Source: Clostridia bacterium
GTDB taxonomy: Bacteria; Bacillota; Clostridia; UBA1381; UBA9506
Direction of reading: 5' to 3'
NCBI GenBank assembly: GCA_017546245.1
Contig: JAFYXI010000002.1
Location: 1 to 54,197, forward strand
Length of the DNA: 54,197 bases
Every line of letters starts with the position of its first letter. Position 1 is the first letter of the stretch. The notes under the pieces were generated by a model. That model had not been told where the DNA came from. It did no database searches and saw only the letters and a program-made list of their open reading frames with translations. This document shows, piece by piece, positions 1 to 6,601 of this stretch. Position numbers and translations under genes: made by a program.

Positions 1-47
1 ACGGAAAACCTTTTTGCTGATGCTCTATGTGTCTTAATCTTAGGCAT
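1..47 (-). CDS. rpmI: 50S ribosomal protein L35, N-terminal fragment
   Basis: Only the first 15 codons and part of the 16th are in the window; the gene runs off its left edge. The translated start, MPKIKTHRASAKRF, is the nearly invariant N-terminus of L35, a small basic protein of the large ribosomal subunit. A strong AAGGAG site lies just upstream of the ATG. It follows infC by 46 nt on the same strand, the usual infC-rpmI-rplT order, so rplT is expected next outside the window. Confidence 0.9.
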   Translation of the reverse strand, partial: MPKIKTHRASAKRFS

Positions 48-93
48 AACTCTGCTCCTTCCAAATGTATAATAATATTTTTTAAAAACTTAC

Positions 94-603
94 TTATTTA
101 GGCGATACAACCATGCTCATATTTTTACCTTCGAGCTTTGGCGGTTTTTCTGCTACACCGTATTCGCTTACTGCATCGCGGAAACGCTCTAATAGCTGAA
201 GTCCTAAATTACTATGATGAACTTCACGACCGCGGAAACGAACGGTAATTTTAACCTTGTCGCCACCTTTTAAAAACTTGTTGGTTTGATTTACCTTAGT
301 ATCAAAATCGTGATTGTCAATAGACGGTGAAACACGAATTTCTTTAAGACTTACTGTCTTTTGGTTTTTGCGTGCCTCTTTGTCGCGCTTTGCCAGTTCA
401 AATTTATACTTGCCGTAGTCCATGGTTTTGCACACCGGCGGTTCTGCCTTTGGCGAAATCATAACGAGGTCAAGATTTTTGTTATAGGCAACCTCGAGCG
501 CCTCTTTTGAAGACATTATTCCGAGCTGTTCACCGGTATCGCTAACAAGACGAACCGAAGCTGCGCGGATTTCTTCATTAATCAACAATTCCTGCTTACT
601 GAT
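94..603 (-). CDS. infC: Translation initiation factor IF-3, probable AUC start
   Basis: IF-3 binds the 30S subunit, prevents premature 50S joining and proofreads the start codon and initiator tRNA. The reading frame encodes about 169 aa with the IF-3 N-domain (INEEIR, GEQLG, NLDLVMISP, PPVCKTMDYGK) and C-domain (VSLKEIRVSP, KFLKGGDKVKITVRFRGRE). An ATG further upstream at 648 would add 15 residues unlike the family. The GGAGG at 613-617 instead points to an ATC (Ile) codon at 601-603, nine bases away, giving ISKQELLINEEIR. IF-3 genes are known to use rare AUU/AUC/AUA starts for autoregulation, so I place the start there. The start choice is inference; the product is certain. Confidence 0.93.
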   Translation of the reverse strand: MSKQELLINEEIRAASVRLVSDTGEQLGIMSSKEALEVAYNKNLDLVMISPKAEPPVCKTMDYGKYKFELAKRDKEARKNQKTVSLKEIRVSPSIDNHDFDTKVNQTNKFLKGGDKVKITVRFRGREVHHSNLGLQLLERFRDAVSEYGVAEKPPKLEGKNMSMVVSPK

Positions 604-648
604 GGAAAAGCACCTCCAACTTTTTATTGTAATAAGCTCTAGCCGCAC

Positions 649-677
649 AAAAAAAGCGGATAGAGAATCCTATCCGC
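649..677 (-). terminator. Leader terminator (attenuator) of infC operon
   Basis: On the minus strand an 8-bp stem (GCGGATAG/CTATCCGC) is followed by seven Ts, between the promoter at 769-797 and infC. The upstream leader segment CCTATTCG (740-747) can pair with CGGATAGG, the 5' arm of this stem, with one G-U pair, so an antiterminator is possible. Firmicutes infC-rpmI-rplT operons are controlled by an L20-binding leader that works through premature termination; this has the right position and shape. Confidence 0.75.
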
Positions 678-762
678 AAAAATACACAAACAAAAACTGC
701 TGTATATTGACCACGTTGGCTTTGCCTGGTGGTGAGAAACGAATAGGTTTCTGCTTACTGAC
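678..762 (-). promoter_or_regulatory. infC mRNA leader, probable L20-leader type
   Basis: The stretch between the promoter and the terminator stem is gene-free and structured on the minus strand: GAAAC/GTTTC can close one small hairpin and CCAC...GTGG with GGC/GCC another. Its place ahead of infC-rpmI fits the ribosomal-protein L20 leader of Firmicutes. I cannot confirm the family's conserved pseudoknot by eye. Confidence 0.5.
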
Positions 763-768
763 TAAATA

Positions 769-797
769 ATATTACCATACAAAACTAACAATGTCAA
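769..797 (-). promoter_or_regulatory. Sigma-A promoter of infC operon
   Basis: Consensus TTGACA (792-797) and TAATAT (769-774), spacer exactly 17 nt. It gives a leader of about 160 nt containing the attenuator before infC. Confidence 0.85.
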
Positions 798-815
798 TAG
801 TTTTTTAAAAAAATT

Positions 816-977
816 TTAAAGGTTTAAAACAATTTCTTCAATTTCAATTTCGTTGTAATCTGCATCTGAATCGATACATTTTCCGCAGTTGTCACAAATT
901 TTTTCGGGATTTAAATCACATTTTTCACATTCACCGCAATTTGTGCAAACTTTATCTTCTAATATGCATTCTTTCAA
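816..977 (-). CDS. 53-aa cysteine-rich small protein
   Basis: A TTG start (AGGTGA five bases upstream) opens a 53-aa frame ending in TAA. It has seven regularly spaced cysteines after Cys4: a C-x2-C-x2-C-x2-C block at residues 11-20 and a C-x2-C-x2-C block at 28-34, then an acidic, Ile-rich tail (about 36-53). The spacing suggests an Fe-S or Zn site, but no histidines are present and no function is known to me. I recall similar short Cys-rich proteins in other Clostridia near lexA, from memory only. It has its own consensus-like promoter at 999-1027, which supports it as a gene. The product is cytosolic (no signal peptide or membrane segment). Confidence 0.75.
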   Translation of the reverse strand: MKECILEDKVCTNCGECEKCDLNPEKICDNCGKCIDSDADYNEIEIEEIVLNL

Positions 978-998
978 TATTATCACCTGCCCAGACTA

Positions 999-1027
999 AT
1001 TGTATCACAAAAAAATATATTTTGCAA
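999..1027 (-). promoter_or_regulatory. Promoter of the 53-aa Cys-rich gene
   Basis: TTGCAA (1022-1027), 17-nt spacer, TACAAT (999-1004) on the minus strand; predicted start about 15 nt ahead of the TTG codon. Confidence 0.7.
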
Positions 1028-1069
1028 GCGGCGGCAAGGAGGATTTTGGGTGCTTTATCATGCCGCCGC
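1028..1069 (-). terminator. GC-rich hairpin, possible yneA terminator
   Basis: Inverted arms GCGGCGGCA/TGCCGCCGC (9 bp) enclose a 24-nt loop in an otherwise AT-rich gap. On the minus strand it follows the yneA-like gene and runs into a T-rich tract, which doubles as the promoter of the next gene. The large loop makes it an untypical terminator; it could instead be a small GC-rich insertion. Confidence 0.4.
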
Positions 1070-1106
1070 CTGATGCGGCAGGGTAGTTTAAAATGTATTT
1101 ATTGCG

Positions 1107-1409
1107 TTACCTTACAGGAATCATCAGTTCCTGCCCCATAAATATTTCGGAAGATTCCATATTATTTTCATATTTTACTTTTTCTATAAAATCACGCAAG
1201 TCCATACGTTCGGGTTTGTACGGAGCGCACAGATTCCAGAGAGTATCACCGCTTGCAACGGTTACGGTAACAAAATCAATACCGTCATCGGCTACTGCAA
1301 AAACCCCGAGACCGAATGCCATAATCATTGCCATAACCATAATTAAAAGTGTTCTGCGCTGACGGCGAGCCTTTTCGCGATAGCTTGTTCTTTTATATGT
1401 TCTTTTCAT
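1107..1409 (-). CDS. yneA: LysM-domain membrane protein, YneA-like division inhibitor
   Basis: 100 aa: a basic N-terminus (1-20), one transmembrane segment (about 21-40), then an extracellular LysM-like domain (about 47-99; VTVASGDTLWNLC and the closing MGQELMIPV). This is the architecture of YneA, the SOS-induced cell division inhibitor of Bacillus, which is also divergent from lexA. Its promoter (1465-1493) carries a LexA box between -35 and -10 and a second just downstream, so SOS control is directly supported. It probably delays septation while DNA is repaired. The symbol is by position and architecture; sequence identity in this family is low. Confidence 0.8.
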   Translation of the reverse strand: MKRTYKRTSYREKARRQRRTLLIMVMAMIMAFGLGVFAVADDGIDFVTVTVASGDTLWNLCAPYKPERMDLRDFIEKVKYENNMESSEIFMGQELMIPVR

Positions 1410-1438
1410 TTAAATCAATCCTTTCTTAATACAAATAC

Positions 1439-1452
1439 AAAACGTTTGTTCG
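1439..1452 (-). promoter_or_regulatory. LexA (SOS) box 1, yneA side
   Basis: Read on the minus strand, CGAACAAACGTTTT matches the Gram-positive box CGAAC-N4-GTTCG at all but two positions. It lies just downstream of the yneA start site. Confidence 0.75.
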
Positions 1453-1464
1453 GTTTGTGAGTTT

Positions 1465-1493
1465 ATTTTAACAGAACATTTGTACGTTGTCAA
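1465..1493 (-). promoter_or_regulatory. yneA promoter with internal LexA box 2
   Basis: TTGACA (1488-1493), 17-nt spacer, TAAAAT (1465-1470). A degenerate LexA box, AGAACATTTGTACG (1473-1486), fills the spacer, so LexA binding would block RNA polymerase. Confidence 0.75.
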
Positions 1494-1512
1494 TACTTTT
1501 TTTAATTTTTTT

Positions 1513-1552
1513 CGAACAAATGTTTGATTTTTTTGAAAAACTGTGTTACAAT
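1513..1552 (+). promoter_or_regulatory. lexA promoter overlapped by LexA box 3
   Basis: TTGATT (1524-1529), 17-nt spacer, TACAAT (1547-1552). The box CGAACAAATGTTTG (1513-1526) overlaps the -35, as expected for lexA autorepression. Confidence 0.8.
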
Positions 1553-1607
1553 ATGGTTAAAGAAAGAAAAAAGTTGTATTTAAATAAAGAATTTTTGGAG
1601 GTTCGTT

Positions 1608-2225
1608 ATGGCAAAGAGGGAGAACAGAGAACAACAGATACTTGATTTTATCAACCGACAGATTGACGATAAGGGGTATCCGCCGTCAATTCGTGAAATA
1701 TGTGCTGCGGTTGGACTTGCATCGCCTTCTACCGTTCATACCTATTTAAAAAAGCTTGAAGAAAAAGGTCTTTTGGTTAAAGATGGTTCTAAAACACGCG
1801 CAATCCGTGTGGTAGGTCCTGATGCTGAAGAGCTTGCAGAGCCGGTTGAAGAATTTTTATCTGTTCCGGTTATAGGAACTGTTGCGGCAGGTGCACCTAT
1901 TTTGGCTGAAGAAAATGTTTTAAGAACGTTTCCGCTTCCTATGGACTTTGCTAAAAATGCTGGTGTATTTATGTTAAAGGTTAAGGGCGAAAGTATGATA
2001 AATGCCGGAATTTTAGACGGTGATTTTGTTATAGTAAGTCAGCAGGCAACCGCCCGTAACGGCGATATGGTTGTAGCCTTGGTTGATGATTCGGCAACGG
2101 TTAAAACATTTTATAAAGAGAACGGATATTTTCGTCTGCAGCCTGAAAATGACACGATGGAGCCGATTATAGTTGACGAGGTAAGCATACTCGGAATAGT
2201 TGCCGGCGTGATTCGTATATATTAA
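1608..2225 (+). CDS. lexA: LexA SOS repressor
   Basis: 205 aa, normal family length. The N-terminal winged helix-turn-helix (about 1-65; PPSIREICAAVGLASPSTVHTYL) binds the SOS boxes. The C-terminal S24 latent protease carries the Ala94-Gly95 self-cleavage bond, Ser129 (GESM) and Lys166 (ATVKTF). On DNA damage RecA filaments trigger self-cleavage and derepress yneA, lexA and other SOS genes. GGAGG lies eight bases ahead of the ATG. It is divergent from yneA and only 16 nt ahead of an amidohydrolase that may be co-transcribed. Confidence 0.97.
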   Translation: MAKRENREQQILDFINRQIDDKGYPPSIREICAAVGLASPSTVHTYLKKLEEKGLLVKDGSKTRAIRVVGPDAEELAEPVEEFLSVPVIGTVAAGAPILAEENVLRTFPLPMDFAKNAGVFMLKVKGESMINAGILDGDFVIVSQQATARNGDMVVALVDDSATVKTFYKENGYFRLQPENDTMEPIIVDEVSILGIVAGVIRIY

Positions 2226-2241
2226 GGAGGAAACTGCATCT

Positions 2242-3429
2242 ATGTGTGTTGAAAATGAGATGCTGTTAAGAGCGGTTAATGATATTTCGGCAAAGCTTAA
2301 GGATATGCGCAGAGAACTGCATCAGATTCCTGAACTTGCGTTTTGCGAAGAAAAAACTTCTGATTATATATGTAAAAAATTCGACGAGACAGGTATTACA
2401 TATAAACGCGGTGTTGCAAAAACAGGAGTAGTGGCATCAATTGAGGGCAAAAATGCAACAAAAACTCTGCTTTTGCGTGCAGATATTGATGCACTTCCTA
2501 TGCAGGAGGATAAATCGCGACCTGACTGTTCTTTGCATGATGGGGTGATGCACGCTTGCGGTCACGATGCACATACGGCTGTTTTGCTGGGCGTTGCCGA
2601 GGTTCTGTGGTCTGTGCGTGACAGTCTTTCGTGCAATGTAAAGCTGGTGTTTCAGCCGGGTGAAGAGGATACGGGCGGAGCAGAGCCTATGATTTCAGAG
2701 GGAGTTTTAGAAAATCCTAAGGTAGACGCCGCATTGGCTCTTCACGTTATGAATGAGGTTGAAACCGGTAAAATAAGAGTTAAACCGGGCGCAGTTATGG
2801 CTTGCCCCGATGAGTTCGATTTAAAAATTATCGGTAAAGGCGGTCACGGGGGTTATCCTAAAGAGTGCATAAATCCTATAGAGATTGCAAGCCGCATTAT
2901 AACCGATTTTTATGCGTTGTTAGATGAGGTAAACAAACCCGACAGACCTGTTGTTATATCGGTTTGCTCAATAGATGGCGGAACTTTTTATAACATAATT
3001 CCGAACGAGGTATCAATAAGGGGAACAGTCCGTCTTTATGACAGCGAGCTGCGTAAAAAACTGCCAAATATGCTTGAAAAGATAATAAAAGATAATACCG
3101 AACGCTATGGGGCAGAGTACGAATGGGATTACAGATTTATGTTCCCACCGCTTATTAATGATGAAAAAATGTGTGATGAGTTTTCTGCTGTATGCGCAGA
3201 AATATTGGGCGAAGATAATGTGATTAAAAACGGAACACCATCTATGGCAGGCGATGATTTTGCATACTTTGCAGAAAGAGTGCCGTCGGTTTATTTTAAT
3301 CTTGGCTCGGGAAATAAAGAAAAGGGCATAACAATGCCGCTTCACGCACCTGATTTTGACATTGATGACGATTGTCTTAAAACAGGAGTTTTGGCAATGT
3401 GCGGTTATGCGTTAGGGTTTGGTAAATAA
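2242..3429 (+). CDS. M20-family amidohydrolase (N-acyl amino acid/hippurate hydrolase type)
   Basis: 395 aa. A metal-dependent hydrolase that releases amino acids from N-acyl derivatives. Metal-binding motifs of the M20D family are visible: RADIDALPM, HACGHDAHTA, QPGEED and, near the C-terminus, MAGDDFAYF with the final metal-ligand His in MPLHAPDFD. The dimerisation domain interrupts the catalytic domain around 180-290. It starts at an ATG with AAGGAGG upstream, 16 nt after lexA, and ends at a strong terminator. The exact acyl or amino acid substrate cannot be read from sequence. Control through the lexA promoter is possible but unproven. Confidence 0.9.
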   Translation: MCVENEMLLRAVNDISAKLKDMRRELHQIPELAFCEEKTSDYICKKFDETGITYKRGVAKTGVVASIEGKNATKTLLLRADIDALPMQEDKSRPDCSLHDGVMHACGHDAHTAVLLGVAEVLWSVRDSLSCNVKLVFQPGEEDTGGAEPMISEGVLENPKVDAALALHVMNEVETGKIRVKPGAVMACPDEFDLKIIGKGGHGGYPKECINPIEIASRIITDFYALLDEVNKPDRPVVISVCSIDGGTFYNIIPNEVSIRGTVRLYDSELRKKLPNMLEKIIKDNTERYGAEYEWDYRFMFPPLINDEKMCDEFSAVCAEILGEDNVIKNGTPSMAGDDFAYFAERVPSVYFNLGSGNKEKGITMPLHAPDFDIDDDCLKTGVLAMCGYALGFGK

Positions 3430-3461
3430 TATAAGTAGTTTGATTTAATATTGATAACTTT

Positions 3462-3488
3462 AAAAGGTGCGGACAATCCGCACCTTTT
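3462..3488 (+). terminator. Rho-independent terminator after the amidohydrolase
   Basis: A perfect 12-bp stem (arms 3462-3473 and 3477-3488) with a CAA loop and T-rich sequence after it. It closes the lexA-amidohydrolase unit. Confidence 0.85.
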
Positions 3489-3609
3489 GTGTTTTTGTTT
3501 GCGTTTAATTTTATATTCGCAGGGGCGGCATCCCCGACGACCTGATTGCATAAATTTTAGACTGAACGGACAGATGTGTGCATATGTCCCTGCAATTTAA
3601 ATTTTGTTT

Positions 3610-3634
3610 TGTAGGGAATGCATTTATGCATTCC
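3610..3634. repeat. Half copy of TGTAGGG two-hairpin element
   Basis: TGTAGGG followed by a 9-bp palindromic hairpin (GGAATGCAT/ATGCATTCC). The second hairpin and the CCCTACA end are missing. Confidence 0.65.
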
Positions 3635-3666
3635 GAAATATTTAAACTAGCACAAATGCTGAATAA

Positions 3667-3727
3667 TGTAGGGCACAGCGTTTACGATGTGCCGAAAAAC
3701 GGAACGTCGGAAACCGCCGTTCCCTAC
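3667..3727. repeat. TGTAGGG two-hairpin element, copy 2 (61 nt)
   Basis: Ends TGTAGGG and CCCTAC. Inside are hairpin 1 (GGCACA...TGTGCC) and hairpin 2 (GGAACG...CCGTTCC), separated by a short linker bounded by CCG and CGG. Stem sequences differ from the other copies although the plan is the same. Confidence 0.7.
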
Positions 3728-3802
3728 GATTTTATTATGTGTTTAATGTTTACAATGCCGCAGACGATACGTACGATGTAATTTATATTACGGATGGAGC
3801 AA

Positions 3803-3871
3803 GTAGGGGCAGGGCTCTGCTCTGCCCGTTTGTATCATATTATTTTTCGGGCGGATAATATCCGCCCCTAC
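3803..3871. repeat. TGTAGGG-family element, copy 3, overlapping the hsdS stop (69 nt)
   Basis: Ends GTAGGG and CCCTAC. Hairpin 1 is GGGCAGGG...CTCTGCCC, hairpin 2 is GGGCGGAT...ATCCGCCC, and the linker between is bounded by CCG and CGG. Its right end provides the TAG stop codon of hsdS (3868-3870), which suggests insertion at the gene's 3' end. Confidence 0.7.
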
Positions 3872-5012
3872 TCAAAATATTTTTGCATTAGTGCTTTTTT
3901 AAGAAGTTCTAATTTTTCAAGGCTTTTTTGTACTTCCAATTTTGATTTGTCGGTCTGTTCGACAAAAGCAATATAGTCCTTTTGTAATTCAATTGGCGGA
4001 ATAATCTGCATATATGCTTTCATAATTGCAGTATTCAAATTAGGTTGCGTTCCAGCTGGTGCTATTGCTCTAAAATGCTCTGTCATTTGATTCAACGCTT
4101 GCAATAAAAATACTTTATCTAATCTATTATCTATATTTTCCATCGCAAGCCAACCATCGTGAATACATCCATCAAAAGTAATTATTCTTGCAAATCCAAG
4201 AGAAACTCCACAATTAGCAAAGATTAAACTACCTTTTTTACTAAACGACTCTTTCTTACACCTTCTTGGATAATATGTTCTTTCGTAGCGTGCAGATAGA
4301 TATTATCACCTTTTGTTGCATCCCCAATCTTAATCCAAGGAATCGTTCCACCCAAATACTGCTCAATAGGTCTTGGAGAACCACCTCTCGAAATATCACA
4401 CAGATTGCCAAGAGGTTCAATATCCCACCCTCTATCATTTATATTTATGTCACCAAACAGTTCGACAAATCGTGCTTTGACAAGCTCGTCCATTTTTGAA
4501 AGTTGTTCTTTTCGCTTGTTAATTAAATCTGTTATTTTATCTAACTTTTCAACTATTTTCTTCTGTGCTTCCATAGGAACAAAAGGTATTTTTACACTTT
4601 TAACTATTGAAGAAGTAACAGCAGGATAGCTTGCACCTGTAGCTTGTGAAACCATATCATCTATAAAGCTTTGTGACTGGCAAAAGTAAAATATATATTT
4701 GTTCAAAACCTCTTTTTTATATCTTAAAACACAAAAGCCTGTGGACGCTACAAGAGTTTCATCAGAATTTGTATTTACCATAGCAACAGCATTCAAATTA
4801 GGTCTTACAGTTGATACTAATATGTCGCCTTGCTTTACCAGTTGCTTTGCACGGCTGGGCGCACTGCTTGCATTCAGAAGCTGCGTTGATATGATTTTTT
4901 TGCTGATATTGTTTACTGAAGAAATATCTATATATTCTATATCAAACGCATCGTTTTTCTTTAAAACATCAACAGAATTTTCACATAAATCTTTTAAACA
5001 GACCAATTCCAC
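3868..5012 (-). pseudogene. hsdS: Type I restriction specificity subunit HsdS, single frameshift
   Basis: HsdS sets the DNA target of type I restriction-modification. From the GTG at 5012 (AAAGGGG seven bases upstream) the first target-recognition domain and central coiled coil are intact (PFVPMEAQKKIVEKL..., LSKMDELVKARFVELFG). The second domain begins at SRGGSPRPIEQYLGGTIPWIKIGD and then runs out of frame after LVKK. One base back, the frame continues as GSLIFANCGVSLGF... through IPPIELQKDYIAFVEQ to KALMQKYFE and a TAG. The break is a run of six As (4234-4239 on the plus strand) where seven would restore the frame; the local sequence A-AAA-AAG is also a classic -1 slippery heptamer. No hsdM or hsdR is in the window, so it is an orphan. 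Inactive gene, phase-variable gene, slippage or sequencing error cannot be told apart here. Confidence 0.85.
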
Positions 5013-5044
5013 AACTACACCCCTTTCTTCAACAATCTATAAAT

Positions 5045-5073
5045 ATTATACCAAAATATCCAATTAAATACAA
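5045..5073 (-). promoter_or_regulatory. hsdS promoter
   Basis: TTGTAT (5068-5073), 17-nt spacer, perfect TATAAT (5045-5050) on the minus strand, about 33 nt ahead of the GTG start. Confidence 0.7.
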
Positions 5074-5173
5074 GAATTATTTACACAGTTACCTATTGTC
5101 AATTTCCTTGACTATTTACTAACATTACACATTTTCCTTAAGCAGAATATATAAAGTTGCTTTAAATTATAGC

Positions 5174-5202
5174 TTGCTATATTGGCTATTAAATACTATA
5201 AT
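5174..5202 (+). promoter_or_regulatory. mnmM promoter, very short leader
   Basis: TTGCTA (5174-5179), 17-nt spacer, TATAAT (5197-5202). The predicted start falls at about 5209, on the ribosome binding site itself, giving a leader of only about 13 nt. Confidence 0.7.
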
Positions 5203-5221
5203 TGTAATGGGAGGGAAAGCT

Positions 5222-5776
5222 ATGAGCATACTTAAAAATTGTCTGGGTTTATCTCACGAATATATAAAAAAGGTTTTAGCCGAGGGTGATACAGCTATTG
5301 ATGCCACCTGCGGAAACGGTTACGACACAGAGCTGCTTTGCAAGCTGGTGGGTGACAGCGGTCACGTTTACGGCTTTGATGTTCAAAAACAGGCGATAGA
5401 TGTCACAAAGGAAAGGCTAAAGAAGTTTAATAATGTAACGCTTATTTTAGACGGACATGAGAATATGGAAAGCTATGTAAAAGACGAGGTCAGCGCAATT
5501 ATGTTTAATTTTGGTTATCTGCCCGGTGGTGACCACGCAAAAGCTACCAAAAAAGAAACCAGCATAAGTGCAGTTGATGCAGGGCTAAGGCTTTTAAAAA
5601 AGGGCGGACTGATGACCTTGTGTATTTATTCGGGTGGAGATACCGGTTTTGAAGAAAAAGACGCAATTTTAGAATTTTTAAAAGGAATAGACGCAAAAAG
5701 CTTTTCGGTGCTTATGCATAATTTTGTTAATCAGGTGAATAATCCACCGATATTGGTGTGTATAGAAAAGAAATAA
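5222..5776 (+). CDS. mnmM: tRNA 5-aminomethyl-2-thiouridine methyltransferase MnmM (YtqB)
   Basis: 184 aa SAM-dependent methyltransferase of the YtqB family, formerly called a putative rRNA methylase. These enzymes convert nm5s2U34 to mnm5s2U34 at the wobble position of tRNAs in bacteria lacking the MnmC methyltransferase. Visible motifs are the SAM loop DATCGNGYDTE, the acidic GFDVQ, FNFGYLPGGDHA and the terminal NNPPILVCIEKK, all typical of YtqB. The ATG at 5222 has GGGAGGG upstream; an earlier in-frame ATG at about 5174 lies inside the promoter and is rejected. It works downstream of MnmE, also in this window, and is a single-gene unit closed by a strong terminator. Confidence 0.9.
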   Translation: MSILKNCLGLSHEYIKKVLAEGDTAIDATCGNGYDTELLCKLVGDSGHVYGFDVQKQAIDVTKERLKKFNNVTLILDGHENMESYVKDEVSAIMFNFGYLPGGDHAKATKKETSISAVDAGLRLLKKGGLMTLCIYSGGDTGFEEKDAILEFLKGIDAKSFSVLMHNFVNQVNNPPILVCIEKK

Positions 5777-5812
5777 AGAGCATTGTCGCAATTGCGACAA
5801 TGCTCTTTATTT
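5771..5812. terminator. Terminator after mnmM, perfect palindrome
   Basis: A perfect 42-nt palindrome centred on GCAATTGC, ending in TTTATTT. It starts within the mnmM stop region and should terminate transcription in both directions. Confidence 0.85.
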
Positions 5813-5981
5813 GGGATGGACGGAAAATAGCGCAGTACTCTTTCGAGTATCATCGGGCACTAAGAGCAAAGCATCGTTACACTCGCTTTGTCAAAGTGCC
5901 CAGTGTTACTGGACAAACTGAACCCGAAGGCGTACGTTGGTACGTCGAGAGGTGAAGTTTGTTCAAAACACAAGGCATTAT
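5813..5981. other. Structured non-coding stretch between convergent terminators
   Basis: No gene. It holds several hairpins: TACTC-TTTC-GAGTA, a larger GGGCACT...AGTGCCC structure (about 5859-5911), CAGT-GTT-ACTG, and repeat A. The core CTCTTTCGAG recurs in the hairpin-rich gap near 52375. Confidence 0.6.
5911..5964 (+). repeat. GGACAAAC...GTTTGTTC repeat, copy A (54 nt)
   Basis: Imperfect terminal inverted repeats GGACAAAC and GTTTGTTC flank GAACCCGAAGG, a GTAC-based hairpin and GAGAGGTGA. A second copy (B), in opposite orientation, is at 35225-35292. Both copies lie between convergent genes next to terminators. Confidence 0.7.
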
Positions 5982-6013
5982 AAAAAAAGGAATTCGTTAT
6001 TTAACGAATTCCT
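5982..6013 (-). terminator. Terminator of the gerW operon
   Basis: On the minus strand a 12-bp stem (AGGAATTCGTTA/TAACGAATTCCT) with a 2-nt loop is followed by a run of Ts. It lies about 100 nt after the gerW stop. Confidence 0.8.
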
Positions 6014-6114
6014 ACATTAAGTTTTAAGTTATTTTAACTTAATCGATTGCATTAAATGGCGTAGCTGTGCGAGTTGTTTGCCTTGTGTGGTGTGCGCATT
6101 TTGCTACAGCCCTT

Positions 6115-6570
6115 TTAGTCTTCTACAGTTACAGTTTCTATAGTTTCAATAACTACATCATCTTCTGCGTCATCTTTTTTCTTTTTGCAGCATTTCTTTT
6201 TACAAAGGTCTGCCAGCTTATCGAGCAGGGTAGGTACTTTGTCAATTACATCTTCGATAGGAGAAGTGTTTTTATCCATAGGAAGAAGTTTAATCTGTCC
6301 CTGACCTACAACCATAAAAGCAACAGGGTCGATTGTTGCGCCGCCGCCTGAACCGCCGCCAAAGTTTGCGTTTGTATCGGGAGAGACACCGGTGCGAGTA
6401 CCAAACTCGCTTCCGCCTGCACCGAATCCGAAAGATACCTTAGAGATAGGAATAATAACCGTTCCGTCTTTCGATTCAACCGGTGAACCAACGATTGTGT
6501 TTACATCTACCATGTCTTTTATGCTTTTCATTGCTGTTTCCATTAAGCCTTTAATTGGATGCTCTGCCAT
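6115..6570 (-). CDS. gerW: GerW (YtfJ) family spore protein
   Basis: 151 aa with the YtfJ/GerW core: HPIKGLMETAMKSIKDMVDVNTIVG, then PISKVSFGFGAGG, a Gly-rich loop, and DPVAFMVVGQGQIKLLP. The C-terminus is charged and carries a CKKKCCKKKK stretch (near 122-131). In Bacillus this protein is needed for normal spore germination; its biochemistry is unclear. It is the last gene of the M50-scpA-scpB-DUF2953-gerW run and is followed by a terminator. The DUF2953-GerW pairing matches ytfI-ytfJ of Bacillus. Confidence 0.9.
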   Translation of the reverse strand: MAEHPIKGLMETAMKSIKDMVDVNTIVGSPVESKDGTVIIPISKVSFGFGAGGSEFGTRTGVSPDTNANFGGGSGGGATIDPVAFMVVGQGQIKLLPMDKNTSPIEDVIDKVPTLLDKLADLCKKKCCKKKKDDAEDDVVIETIETVTVED

Positions 6571-6601
6571 ATTGACACCGCCTTTTCTTAATTTTTCGTT
6601 T

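Larger units (their letters stand above)
3489..3867. other. Gene-free stretch built of short palindromic repeats
   Basis: No plausible gene. Small frames here have no ribosome binding site or family features and run through palindromes. The stretch holds one half copy and two full copies of the TGTAGGG two-hairpin family, plus GCAGGGGCGGCATCCCCGA near 3520, which may be a further fragment. Confidence 0.7.

Noticed and set aside
603-648. ATG start of infC at 648
   Set aside because: It lies in the leader just after the attenuator, has no ribosome site, and the added 15 residues do not match IF-3.
1028-1080. tRNA-like or riboswitch structure
   Set aside because: The GC-rich inverted repeats do not fit a cloverleaf or any riboswitch core I know; treated as a possible terminator or small insertion.
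3578-3781. 67-aa frame on the plus strand
   Set aside because: It runs through palindromic repeats, lacks a ribosome site and has no protein-like features.
6067-6351. 94-aa hydrophobic frame on the plus strand
   Set aside because: It is antisense to the C-terminus of gerW; its hydrophobicity comes from the complement of Lys/Asp-rich codons.
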